A stretch of 56,710 nucleotides of DNA from Candidatus Poribacteria bacterium (lineage in GTDB: Bacteria; Poribacteria; WGA-4E; WGA-3G), in assembly GCA_007571305.1 (NCBI GenBank), contig RKRR01000086.1, positions 1 through 56,710 on the forward strand, written 5' to 3'. The translations under genes and the position numbers were made by a program. This document shows, one piece after another, positions 8,819-17,756 of the stretch; positions within the stretch are counted from its first letter, which is position 1; each line of letters starts with the position of its first letter. Under the pieces are notes generated by a model. The model saw only the letters and a list, made by a program, of their open reading frames with translations, made no database searches and was not told where the DNA came from.

Positions 8819-10657
8819 ATGAAAACAGAACAACGTGACAATGCTATACCTGAATTGTGGCAGTCTCTTCCGAATGCTCCCGGGGTCTATCTAATGAAAG
8901 CCTCCGATGGCACTGTCATCTATGTCGGTAAAGCACTTCGTATCAGAACCCGCGTGCGTTCCTATTTTCGTGAGAAATCTGCATACGCCTTGACATCACA
9001 GCTGATGCGGTATGTTACAGAAATCGATTACATCGTCACAGAAACTGAAGTAGAGGCACTCATCTTAGAAAACAACCTGATTAAGGCACATCAGCCGCGC
9101 TACAACGTGAAACTGAAAGACGATAAACGGTATCCGTATTTACGTGTGACCCTCAATGAACCCTTTCCGCGTATCCACATTACGCGTAAAGCCGAAAACG
9201 ACGGGACGCGATATTTCGGACCATTTGTCTATGTTCGCTCAACCCGCCAGACGCTCAAACAGTTAACGAAGTTGTTTCCCATCCGCACCTGTACGCTCCC
9301 TCTTGTAGAAGCGGGGAATAAGTATCGGGTCTGCCTCGATTACTACATCGGACGATGCCCTGGGCCTTGTGCAGACAAGATCGATGTGCCAGACTACGAT
9401 GAGATTGTTCAGAAAGTTTGTCAGTTCTTAAGTGGAAATACAGGGCCCGTTGTCAAAGAACTAACGGAGCAGATGCAAGCCGCAGCGGAGGCACTCGACT
9501 TTGAGAGGGCTGCGAAGTATCGGGATACACTTAAAGACGTTCAACAAGCGATTACAACACAGAATATGGATAACGTGTCTGCCGCGGATGAGGATGTCAT
9601 GGGTATTGCAGCGAGGACTGATGTTGCGTGTGTGCAACTTCTACGGGTGCGAGATGGTAAGTTACTTGAACGTGAACATTACTATCTCAACGATGCAGAC
9701 CCAGAATCGCTTGCGACCGCGCTCAGTGCCTTCATTTCACAGTATTATCAAAACGCTGTCTTCGTGCCAAAAACTGTCGTTTTACCGATGCCAATTGAGT
9801 CGATGGAACTGATTGAAAATTGGCTCAGTGAGAAACGGGGAAACCGTGTCGGATTGCATGTCCCAAGGGCGGGTAGACTCAGAAAGTTGCAAATTTTGGC
9901 AACAAAAAACGCCGAGATCCTCCTAACGCAGCGTGAACAGAATGTGGTTTACAGTAGTGGGGTGGAGCCAGCACTCGTCGAACTGCAAGAATTGCTTGGG
10001 TTAAAACACCCGCTCCGACGGATTGAGGCGTACGATATTTCCAATCTCGGCGATAGGTTCGCGGTTGGATCGATGGTGGTTTTGGAAGACGGAAAACCCG
10101 CTTCAGGTGAATACCGCCGGTTTAAGATCCGTTCAGTCAAAGGACAGAACGATTTCGCGATGATGCAAGAGGTTATCACGCGTCGATTCCGCCGCGCCCT
10201 TGCAGACGATGAAAAATTTAATACACTGCCAGATCTGATACTGATTGACGGTGGGAAAGGACAATTGAGTGCAGCGCAAAGGGCTATGAAAACCTTCGCG
10301 TCATCCCAACTCCCTGATATTCCGTTAATTGCACTTGCAAAGCGAATTGAAGAAATTTTCGTTCCCGGTAAATCGGAACCGATTGTGCTGCGAGCGGATA
10401 ACCCGACTCTGCAGATGATCCAACGGTTACGAGATGAAGCACACCGATTCGCGGTTACGTATCACCGACGGCTCCGTCAGAAATCGCTGAGTGTATCCGT
10501 GCTTGATGAGATCCCGAACCTCGGCCCGAAGCGGAAACAGGCACTGCTTCAGCATTTCGGTTCAATTGAATCAATCAGAGAAGCGAGTTTAGATAGTTTG
10601 CTCTCTGTAAAAGGGATCCCACGCAGCGTTGCTGAGAATATTCGGAAGCATCTCTGA
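8819..10657 (+). CDS. uvrC: Excinuclease ABC subunit C
   Basis: This is a full-length 612-residue UvrC, the subunit that makes both incisions in nucleotide excision repair. The N-terminal GIY-YIG nuclease has GVY at 22-24 and YVG at 35-37. Next come a cysteine-bearing region (CRVCLDYYIGRCPGPC pattern, about 170-185) and a UVR helix for UvrB contact (about 205-240). The RNase H-like 5' nuclease includes AYDISNLGD (about 402-410) and LILIDGGKGQLSAA. Two helix-hairpin-helix motifs end the protein (about 563-612, GPKRKQALLQHFGS and VKGIPRSVAENI). AGGA before the ATG at 8819 supports the start. uvrA and uvrB are not in the window. Confidence 0.97.
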   Translation: MKTEQRDNAIPELWQSLPNAPGVYLMKASDGTVIYVGKALRIRTRVRSYFREKSAYALTSQLMRYVTEIDYIVTETEVEALILENNLIKAHQPRYNVKLKDDKRYPYLRVTLNEPFPRIHITRKAENDGTRYFGPFVYVRSTRQTLKQLTKLFPIRTCTLPLVEAGNKYRVCLDYYIGRCPGPCADKIDVPDYDEIVQKVCQFLSGNTGPVVKELTEQMQAAAEALDFERAAKYRDTLKDVQQAITTQNMDNVSAADEDVMGIAARTDVACVQLLRVRDGKLLEREHYYLNDADPESLATALSAFISQYYQNAVFVPKTVVLPMPIESMELIENWLSEKRGNRVGLHVPRAGRLRKLQILATKNAEILLTQREQNVVYSSGVEPALVELQELLGLKHPLRRIEAYDISNLGDRFAVGSMVVLEDGKPASGEYRRFKIRSVKGQNDFAMMQEVITRRFRRALADDEKFNTLPDLILIDGGKGQLSAAQRAMKTFASSQLPDIPLIALAKRIEEIFVPGKSEPIVLRADNPTLQMIQRLRDEAHRFAVTYHRRLRQKSLSVSVLDEIPNLGPKRKQALLQHFGSIESIREASLDSLLSVKGIPRSVAENIRKHL

Positions 10658-10841
10658 TTCAAAATTCCGTGATCCTTCTTATACTCTGCACGGATTCGTG
10701 CAATCTGTTCTGAGGAATGCCCCAATCTGTGCAGCTTTGAGTTGCCTATGGGGTAAGTGTGGGGTTTCTGGAATTGGCACGTTATTTGCGATTGCTAATG
10801 ACGTGGGGTTAGACTCTCACAGGTCTACCTTGTGCCTATAA

Positions 10842-11010
10842 GTAATCCAAGTTGCTACGGACACAATTTTAGAGGTTCATCTGCTATTTTCATTGAAAAC
10901 CTTCAGAACTCGCAGTATTTCGTAGCGTAGGGTGTTGGTCTCCTGCGCTCGAAGCTGCACAACCTAACAGGTTATGCTACAGGTGTAGCATAACCTGTCA
11001 GCCTGTGCCA
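10842..11010. mobile_element. Dispersed repeat, full copy D with a long hairpin
   Basis: The 424-base gap between uvrC and the YibE/F gene has no gene and holds this element. It opens with TAATCCAAGTTGCTACGG and contains the shared core AACCTAACAGGTTATGCTAC. Positions 10956-10981 and 10984-11009 form an inverted repeat: 22 of 26 bases pair around a 2-base loop, and the innermost 15 are perfect. TATAAGTAAT occurs at 10837-10846 and again at 11047-11056, a possible target duplication. The left part of the gap, 10658-10836, shows nothing recognisable. Confidence 0.7.
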
Positions 11011-11081
11011 TCAGATAATTTCAGAGTTCACACGGCACTACAAGTGTATAAGTAATTACAGAATCTACTATAAATAAAAAA

Positions 11082-13694
11082 ATGCGAGAAAGAAACATCA
11101 AAATCGTGGCGATCCTTCTCATCCTGTTGAGTGTCGCCGTGTTACACGTAAAACTCTATCGATTCGCCGAGGTGACGCACGACGGTGCGTTGCAGGTGTT
11201 AGTCTGCTTAGGACGCGTTGTTAAAATAGACACAAGCGACGAGGCGGATCAGGTTTTGTCTGTCCGTATTCTCTCTGGACAGTTTCGAGGCGAGACTGTC
11301 CAGGTGAACAACATTTGGACGGGCCGGGCTTTCGGAGATCGCATATTACATAAAGGGGATGTGCTGTTCCTTGATATCCCACTCCGCGATCCGATGCGTC
11401 CGAAAATTGAGACGGTGTCGATGCGTGAGTACTTCCGAACCCCGTTTCTGCTTTATCTGGCGGGCGCGTTAGGAGTCCTGATGATACTTGTTGCGGGAAT
11501 GAAGGGGGTCCGTGCTATTCTGACTCTGTTTGTCACCGCTTTCGCCGTCCTTTACCTGCTGGTGCCGCTGACCATCAGCGGTTACAATCCGATCGCAGTC
11601 GCCCTCTGCATTGCGACCCTACTTACGTTTGCGACCTTCCTCCTCATTACAGGATTTAGTTTCAAGGTAATTTCCGGTGTACTTGGGACACTTGGGGGTT
11701 TAGCGGCTGTTGGCATCTTATCAGTCGTCAGCCAACATGCGATGGCGTTGACTGGGTTGGCGCAAGAGTTCGGTTTCCTGGAGCTCGGCCTCGCGTTGTG
11801 GCGCACCCCGGCTTCGCATCACTGGAATTTCACGGGTATCCTGTCTGCTGGCATTATCTTGGGTGCCGTCGGCGCGATGATGGATGTGAGCATGTCTATC
11901 TCCTCAAGCGTCCACGAAGTTAAGCAGGTGAATCCGAATATCACTGTCCGACAAGCGATTCGTGCTGGGTTAAATGTGGGCAGGGATATTATGGGAACAA
12001 TGGCGGATACGCTCATCTTTGCTTACCTCGGTGCGCACATGATGACGATGTTGCTGCCACGTATTGATTTCCCTGAAGTCGGTATCCTCTATCCATTTCT
12101 CCGTCTCGTCAACGATGAAGCGACAGCCGTTGCGATTGTTCAAGCCGTCGTAGGAACTATCGGGTTGGTACTTACGGTTCCGATTGCTGCATCGGTTGCT
12201 GGATTCCTGACGCAGTACGCAAAGGTAGACAAATCCGAAATTCATGAGGATCTACCCTCTGAGGAAGAATTAGAGGAATTGTTCCGTGCCGATCCGCCGC
12301 GTAGTAAAGCCCGAATCGCTGTTCCTATCGCAATGGCTATCGTTCTAATTGGCACAATTTTTGTGTACTACCGCACAAATGAACTCTCTGCAACGGTTTT
12401 GGATCAACGGGATGCAGACGGAAACTCCATGAGTAAATCGGAATACGCGAAGGGCAAAGTCGTCCAATTGCTTGAATCCAGCGGGACTCTCCTTTTTGAG
12501 ATTGACAGTAATGCCACAAGCGATCTGGAGAACCGTGTTGTGCCTACAGCTTTGCGTGAAGCGTTCAGTCGTCATAAAATTCCGCTTTCGGATGAACTCA
12601 CGGTTTCGGTGAAACCGTGGAAGGACAGTCGTTGGCTTGTTTCCGATACGAAATACGAGCAAACTTATAGTATTCGGGCAGTAGAGGACGAAGAAAAGAA
12701 TGTCCTCAATGTCTACGATTCGAAAATCGAACATCATATCCTTGAAGTGGAAATGTTGAGCGGGATGTATAAAGGCAGGCACTTGGTACTACGAAACATC
12801 GTGAACCACAATATGCCGTTGCTGAGTATTCCTGCGGAACCGGGAGATGTTATTCTTTGCCGTGTTGCCGGGAACCCCGAACAAATTGGTCTCGTCAACA
12901 TCGTTCAAGATTACGGTAGAGACCGATTTCTGATTTGGATAATAGGCGGGATGTTACTGTTAATCATCCTCGTGGGTAGGATTGAGGGGATCCGTACAGC
13001 GTGTGCGATGTTAATCTCTGCGGGGGTTATCTACTTTTTCATGCTTCCGCTAATTTCCGGTGGCGCGAATGCGGTGTTCATCGTAACACTCACCTCTGGT
13101 GTCGTGGCGTTTGTGTCGCTGGTATTCGTGATCGGTCCGAGCCGAAAAACCTTTTCGGCGGTGCTTGGAACAATGGGTGGCATCTTGGTTGCCGGTTTGA
13201 TTGTCCTGTTTGCGCAGCAACACCTCCATTTTTCTGGGTTAGAGAACGCTATTTCAGCGGATATCGTAGAAGCCACGCGCACACCCCCCTTCGATTTTGT
13301 GCAGATCCTTTTGGCAGGGATGTTGATGGGGGTATTGGGTGTTGCTGTTGACGGCGCGATTGAGGTTGCATCGAGTATGGAGGAAATTCGCAAGGCAAAT
13401 CCGAACATGCCAACATGGCGGCTTATTGCCTCTGGGCTCAACGTCGGAACTGACATCCTCGGCACGATGGTGAATACGTTGGTTTTCGCGTATCTCGGCG
13501 TGGAGTTGCTCCTTGTGGTTACAGTTGCAGCACCGAATCTGGACTTCTTCAAATCACCGCCGCCACAGTTATTGAGCATCGGTGTTGTCTCTGCAGAGAT
13601 TGTGCGGCTGCTGGCTGGGACGTTAGGGTTGGTTTTGGCGATCCCAATTACGGCAGTGATTTGTGCGTTTTGGAATCCGAAGCAGCGGAGTTGA
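11082..13694 (+). CDS. Tandem (duplicated) YibE/F-family membrane protein
   Basis: This 870-residue multi-pass membrane protein is two YibE/F-like units fused head to tail. Each unit has an N-terminal membrane anchor (about 8-25 and 410-428), an outer beta-rich domain (LSVRILSGQFRGETVQVNN; LEVEMLSGMYKGRHLVLRN), and a bundle of membrane helices (about 125-400 and 616-865). The bundles share GAVGAMMDVSMSISSSVHE / GVLGVAVDGAIEVASSMEE, then LNVGRDIMGTMADTLIFAYL / LNVGTDILGTMVNTLVFAYL. Single-unit family members are about 380 residues. The molecular function is not established; transport has been suggested for the family. The ATG at 11082 has no ribosome binding site, but a TATAAA 7 bases upstream could give a leaderless mRNA. 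Confidence 0.87.
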   Translation: MRERNIKIVAILLILLSVAVLHVKLYRFAEVTHDGALQVLVCLGRVVKIDTSDEADQVLSVRILSGQFRGETVQVNNIWTGRAFGDRILHKGDVLFLDIPLRDPMRPKIETVSMREYFRTPFLLYLAGALGVLMILVAGMKGVRAILTLFVTAFAVLYLLVPLTISGYNPIAVALCIATLLTFATFLLITGFSFKVISGVLGTLGGLAAVGILSVVSQHAMALTGLAQEFGFLELGLALWRTPASHHWNFTGILSAGIILGAVGAMMDVSMSISSSVHEVKQVNPNITVRQAIRAGLNVGRDIMGTMADTLIFAYLGAHMMTMLLPRIDFPEVGILYPFLRLVNDEATAVAIVQAVVGTIGLVLTVPIAASVAGFLTQYAKVDKSEIHEDLPSEEELEELFRADPPRSKARIAVPIAMAIVLIGTIFVYYRTNELSATVLDQRDADGNSMSKSEYAKGKVVQLLESSGTLLFEIDSNATSDLENRVVPTALREAFSRHKIPLSDELTVSVKPWKDSRWLVSDTKYEQTYSIRAVEDEEKNVLNVYDSKIEHHILEVEMLSGMYKGRHLVLRNIVNHNMPLLSIPAEPGDVILCRVAGNPEQIGLVNIVQDYGRDRFLIWIIGGMLLLIILVGRIEGIRTACAMLISAGVIYFFMLPLISGGANAVFIVTLTSGVVAFVSLVFVIGPSRKTFSAVLGTMGGILVAGLIVLFAQQHLHFSGLENAISADIVEATRTPPFDFVQILLAGMLMGVLGVAVDGAIEVASSMEEIRKANPNMPTWRLIASGLNVGTDILGTMVNTLVFAYLGVELLLVVTVAAPNLDFFKSPPPQLLSIGVVSAEIVRLLAGTLGLVLAIPITAVICAFWNPKQRS

Positions 13695-13705
13695 TCGGAA
13701 ATATA

Positions 13706-13761
13706 TGCGAAGCTGCACACCCTAACAGGTTATACTTTACAGAACTCGCAACCTGGGTTAT
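13706..13761 (+). repeat. Dispersed intergenic repeat, short copy E
   Basis: It begins GCGAAGCTGCACACCCTAAC and ends CTCGCAACCTGGGTTA, the terminal sequence of the family. It lies between the YibE/F gene and the haem-LRR gene and points at the latter. Its last bases form part of a good promoter. Confidence 0.75.
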
Positions 13762-13764
13762 AAT
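13736..13764 (+). promoter_or_regulatory. Sigma70-like promoter formed at the end of repeat copy E
   Basis: TTTACA at 13736-13741 and TATAAT at 13759-13764 are 17 bases apart. The -35 box and spacer lie inside repeat copy E. The -10 box is built from the final TA of the repeat and the flanking TAAT. The predicted start of transcription, near 13771, leaves a leader of about 44 bases before the GTG of the LRR-cohesin gene. Confidence 0.65.
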
Positions 13765-13814
13765 ATGCTAACGCGGAAACACAATCTAAAAATTAACAAC
13801 GAAGGAGTCAAGGA

Positions 13815-16800
13815 GTGAAAATAAGGATATCTATTGTTTTAGCATCTGTGTTGATGGGGTTGTTCATATATCATCCTGCGAGAGCGCAACAGCATCTCAC
13901 GCAAAATCAGAGACTCGCGCAAGGCGCGTATGCGATCTTTGAACAGAGTTGTCTCGGCTGCCACGGGCCACATGGTGCCTTTACTGAGAACCTCATCATT
14001 GACTCCGCGCAAGGGTTGATTGATACAGGGAAAGTCGTGCCTGGGAAACCTATTCAATCTAACCTTTATATGCGGCTACTTGACAAGGACCCTGCGAAGC
14101 GGATGCCGTTAGGACAACCACAACTTTCTCCGCAAGTGATCCTCACCATTGGCAACTGGATCCAAGCCGGGGCACCGAGTTGGGACATCCAGCACGATGT
14201 GACCTTCATTACACCCAATGCGATGTTGAATACTATCCAGCGGCATCTCGGGAGACTTTCCAACTTTGATCGTCCGTATGCGCGGTATTTTACGATGACG
14301 CACTTGTATAACGCCGGCGAAAGCCCAGAGGCACTCGAGGCGTATCGGGTTGCCCTCTCGAAACTCGTGAACAGTCTCTCCTGGAGCTCTGAGATCATTA
14401 AGCCAGACCCTATTGACACACAAAAGACGATTTTCTACATTGACCTGCGTGATTATGAATGGGATGTTCGAGATGCCTGGACAGAAATTGAGAGCCTGTA
14501 TCCTTATCTCATTGAATTCGATGCCACGTCTCAAGCAGGATTACGGGCGAAACTCGAGAACCTTCGTGACTCGATGAACTGTGAAGTGCCGTTTGTGTAT
14601 GTGGATTGGTTCCTGGCAACTGCGACATTGCCGCCGCTTTATCACGATATCTTAGATCTGCCCGCAACAGAACGGGCCTTGGAAAGAGAACTGGGTGTGG
14701 ATGTTGCGAGGAATATTCAGTCGGCACCCGGGCGGCGGGTGTGGCGCGCGGGTTTCAACGATTCAGGTGTCTCCAATCACAACCGCGTTGTGGAGCGGCA
14801 TACCTCTAAGCATGGTGCGTATTGGAAGAGTTATGACTTTGCGGGGAGTGTTGGACAACAAAATATCTTCACGTATCCATTATCGTTTCAGCGGGATGGG
14901 GGTGAGATGATTTTCAACCTGCCAAACGGTCTACAAGCGTATTACATTGTGGATGGTTCAGGAAATCGTTTAGCTGTGGCACCGACGGATATTGTGTCGA
15001 ATCCTGCGGCGAGTGATCCTGCGGTTCACAATGGCCTGTCGTGTATTGGGTGTCATACGGAAGGGATGAAGACGTTCGAAGATACGGTGCGTGGTGTCGT
15101 TGAGAAAACGAGAAATCATGCTTTTGACAAGGAGCAAGCGTTGCGGTTGTATGTGGAGCAAGCGAAAATGGATGATCTTGTGAAGCAAGACACGGCGCGT
15201 TACAAAGCGGCCCTTAAGTTGACAGGCGGTGTTTTCGGTGGTATTGAACCCGTGCATCGTCTCTATGAAGAGTATCAAGGTCCTGTAGATGCTGCACACG
15301 CTGCAGCGGCGGTGGGTTTAGAAACGGAGGCGTTTCTCAGAGAGATTCGTAATAAGTCGAGTTTGCAAAACTTAGGGTTAGCGGTTTTGCAGAGTGGTGA
15401 AAATGTGAAACGGGATGTGTGGCGTGCGAATTTCAGCGATATTGTCTCGGCACTGCAGTCGAAAGATTCGCCGCGTGCAGCTGCTGCTTCTGTAGTGAAC
15501 CGCCCGACACTCCCGATCTCCCCGGGTGCCGTTAACATCCCGGATGCGAATCTGCGGCGTGTAGTTGCGGAACAGCTCGGTAAAGCCCCGGGTGCCGTAA
15601 TTATGTCAGCAGATATGAAAAAATTAAGGCGTATTGAAGCTGATGAAAGCAAGATTAGCGATTTGACAGGATTGGAACATGCCACGAATCTGGAACGGAT
15701 AGAGTTTCGGCACAACAGCATATTGGATCTCACGCCGTTGGCAGGGTTGATTCGGTTGAATAACATCAAGTTACGGGGGAACGAGATAAGCGATGTCTCA
15801 CCGCTTGGAGCCTTAACCAACGTGGATTGGCTGGGGCTTGAGGAGAATGCGATCACGGATTTTTCGCCGCTTTCAAAGTTAGTGAAATTGAACGGGATAG
15901 GCATTAGCGGTAACCCGGTATCAGATGTGTCGCCGCTGGTAAATCTCCGGAATTTGGATCATATAGATGCGTGGCGGACCCCTATTTCAGATTTTTCTCC
16001 CTTGGCGAAATTACCGCGGTTGAGATGGATAGAATTTGGCAACGATAAGTCAATATCGGCTATCCCGTCCCTGAAGGGGTTAAAAAAACTGAGAGGTTTA
16101 GTGATTCACGGGTGTAATATCTCAGATCTTTCCAAATTGACTGAGCTAACGCAGTTGGAGTGGTTGGAACTCGTTAACAACTCCATATCGGACGTAACGC
16201 CATTAGCGAAATTAAAAGGTTTGAAAACGTTGAATCTTGATGCGAATTCCATATCGGACGTGTCGCCGTTGGCGAAATTGTCCCGGTTGGAAGTGCTATA
16301 CCTTGAGAACAACAATGTATCAGACGTGTCTCCCCTTGCCGGTCTCAAGAATTTAGAGCGGCTTGATCTGCGTAACAACAGAGTTTCCGATTTTTCGCCT
16401 TTGGACAAGTTACCCGATGAGACATTTGTCCGAATGGAAGGCAACGCGGCATTTCCAGTAGGGGGACGGAAAATAACAGGGCCATGGTTATGGGCGATCG
16501 TTCCAGGGACGCGGCTTGATAACAAAACAGATTTTCTGGCGCAAGCGACAGGTGGCACTGCAACAGAGATTAAGGTGGCGACCAACGGAGCAAAGGAAGG
16601 GAAAGCCGTTGGAAAGGGAGCCTGGAGGTTGCATTCGATTTCTTCCACAAGTGGGAATAACATCAACGAGATGACAGATGCCCTCGGTTGGGGAACAGGT
16701 TCAGATATATATGACCATATCATTTACGGTTCAGTTGTCTTGGATTCGCCAGCGAAACAGGAAACAACGATGCTCGTTGGGAGCGATGATGCTGTTAAAG

Positions 16801-17744
16801 TCTGGCTTAACGGTAAGTTAGTTCACAAGGCGTTTGTGTTCCGCGGTGCTCATGATTATCAAGATTCTTTCCCGGTCACCCTGAAACAGGGGAAAAATGT
16901 GTTGTTAGTTGCGCTTGATAATCGAGGGCACGGTGGCTTTAGCGGCTTTTTTGGGTTCGCATCCGATGCCAAATATGAAGTATTCAGCCCACCGACCAAC
17001 TTCATATTTTCGACAGCAGAGACGCAGTTGACAGTTGGTAAGACGTTTACTGTGCATCTGAATGTTGAACATGTGGACAGTCTAGGGGGTTGGCAATCCG
17101 ATGTCGTTTATGACCGTGCTGTGCTAAAGGTGAATAGCGTCACTGAGGGCGATTTCCTGAAGCAGAATGACGGGCAGACTCATTTTGAGCAGGGCACTAT
17201 TAAGAACGGACTTGGCAAAATCACTGGACTCCAAGGGTTGCAACTTGCCAGAGGCACTTCCATGAGCAGGCAAGGGACGCTGCTCTCGATTGAATTTAGG
17301 GCTCTGAGAAACGGAAAAAGCCGCTTGACATTGGAAAATTTCCAAGCTGGGGATCGTAGGGGTGAGAAAATCCACGCGGCTATTCCTGAGTTGACAATTG
17401 TTGTGGGAGGTGCCCCCGCCTCACCATCGTGGAATGCCGATATTATTCCAGAAGTGACGGCACTGTTCACCAACTATCCGAATCCGTTTAACCCGGAGAC
17501 CTATATTCCGTATCAACTCTCGGAAACCGCGGATGTTACAGTGAGAATCTGGACCGCAGACGGACGGCTTATTCGGACGCTGGATTTAGGGATTCAATCT
17601 GCCGGCGTTTATCAGGATCGGCATCGCGCCGGGTATTGGGATGGTAAAAACGCGGTGGGTGAACCTGTGGCGAGCGGGATTTACTTCTATACGTTGACTG
17701 CGGGTGATTTCACGGCAACGCGAAAAATGTTGATACGCAAGTAG
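13815..17744 (+). CDS. Exported haem-binding LRR protein with cohesin-like domain
   Basis: This 1309-residue secreted protein starts at a GTG with AAGGAG 7 bases upstream. A signal peptide covers about residues 1-24 (cleavage after PARA). A cytochrome-like domain has CLGCH at 46-50, and a second haem site, CIGCH, is at 410-414. InlA-type leucine-rich repeats (ISDVSPLAKL pattern) run from about 575 to 870. A beta domain with VKVWLNGKLVHK follows (about 985-1045), then a cohesin-like domain (about 1060-1200, LTVGKTFTVHLNVEHVDSLG). A C-terminal FlgD/sorting-type domain carries NYPNPFNPETYIPYQL and ends in KMLIRK. It lies 12 bases upstream of a paralogue with a dockerin. The haem, LRR and cohesin combination suggests a surface scaffold with redox capacity; this is inference. 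Confidence 0.85.
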   Translation: MKIRISIVLASVLMGLFIYHPARAQQHLTQNQRLAQGAYAIFEQSCLGCHGPHGAFTENLIIDSAQGLIDTGKVVPGKPIQSNLYMRLLDKDPAKRMPLGQPQLSPQVILTIGNWIQAGAPSWDIQHDVTFITPNAMLNTIQRHLGRLSNFDRPYARYFTMTHLYNAGESPEALEAYRVALSKLVNSLSWSSEIIKPDPIDTQKTIFYIDLRDYEWDVRDAWTEIESLYPYLIEFDATSQAGLRAKLENLRDSMNCEVPFVYVDWFLATATLPPLYHDILDLPATERALERELGVDVARNIQSAPGRRVWRAGFNDSGVSNHNRVVERHTSKHGAYWKSYDFAGSVGQQNIFTYPLSFQRDGGEMIFNLPNGLQAYYIVDGSGNRLAVAPTDIVSNPAASDPAVHNGLSCIGCHTEGMKTFEDTVRGVVEKTRNHAFDKEQALRLYVEQAKMDDLVKQDTARYKAALKLTGGVFGGIEPVHRLYEEYQGPVDAAHAAAAVGLETEAFLREIRNKSSLQNLGLAVLQSGENVKRDVWRANFSDIVSALQSKDSPRAAAASVVNRPTLPISPGAVNIPDANLRRVVAEQLGKAPGAVIMSADMKKLRRIEADESKISDLTGLEHATNLERIEFRHNSILDLTPLAGLIRLNNIKLRGNEISDVSPLGALTNVDWLGLEENAITDFSPLSKLVKLNGIGISGNPVSDVSPLVNLRNLDHIDAWRTPISDFSPLAKLPRLRWIEFGNDKSISAIPSLKGLKKLRGLVIHGCNISDLSKLTELTQLEWLELVNNSISDVTPLAKLKGLKTLNLDANSISDVSPLAKLSRLEVLYLENNNVSDVSPLAGLKNLERLDLRNNRVSDFSPLDKLPDETFVRMEGNAAFPVGGRKITGPWLWAIVPGTRLDNKTDFLAQATGGTATEIKVATNGAKEGKAVGKGAWRLHSISSTSGNNINEMTDALGWGTGSDIYDHIIYGSVVLDSPAKQETTMLVGSDDAVKVWLNGKLVHKAFVFRGAHDYQDSFPVTLKQGKNVLLVALDNRGHGGFSGFFGFASDAKYEVFSPPTNFIFSTAETQLTVGKTFTVHLNVEHVDSLGGWQSDVVYDRAVLKVNSVTEGDFLKQNDGQTHFEQGTIKNGLGKITGLQGLQLARGTSMSRQGTLLSIEFRALRNGKSRLTLENFQAGDRRGEKIHAAIPELTIVVGGAPASPSWNADIIPEVTALFTNYPNPFNPETYIPYQLSETADVTVRIWTADGRLIRTLDLGIQSAGVYQDRHRAGYWDGKNAVGEPVASGIYFYTLTAGDFTATRKMLIRK

Positions 17745-17756
17745 GAGGAGCGTTCG

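Noticed and set aside
13031..13720. Minus-strand open frame of 229 codons
   Set aside because: It is antisense to the conserved second YibE/F bundle and has no ribosome binding site or family match.
15275..15904. Minus-strand open frame of 209 codons
   Set aside because: It is antisense to the LRR region of the haem-LRR protein; the apparent repeats mirror the LRR codons.
16106..16723. Minus-strand open frame of 205 codons
   Set aside because: It is antisense to the LRRs of the same protein, for the same reason.
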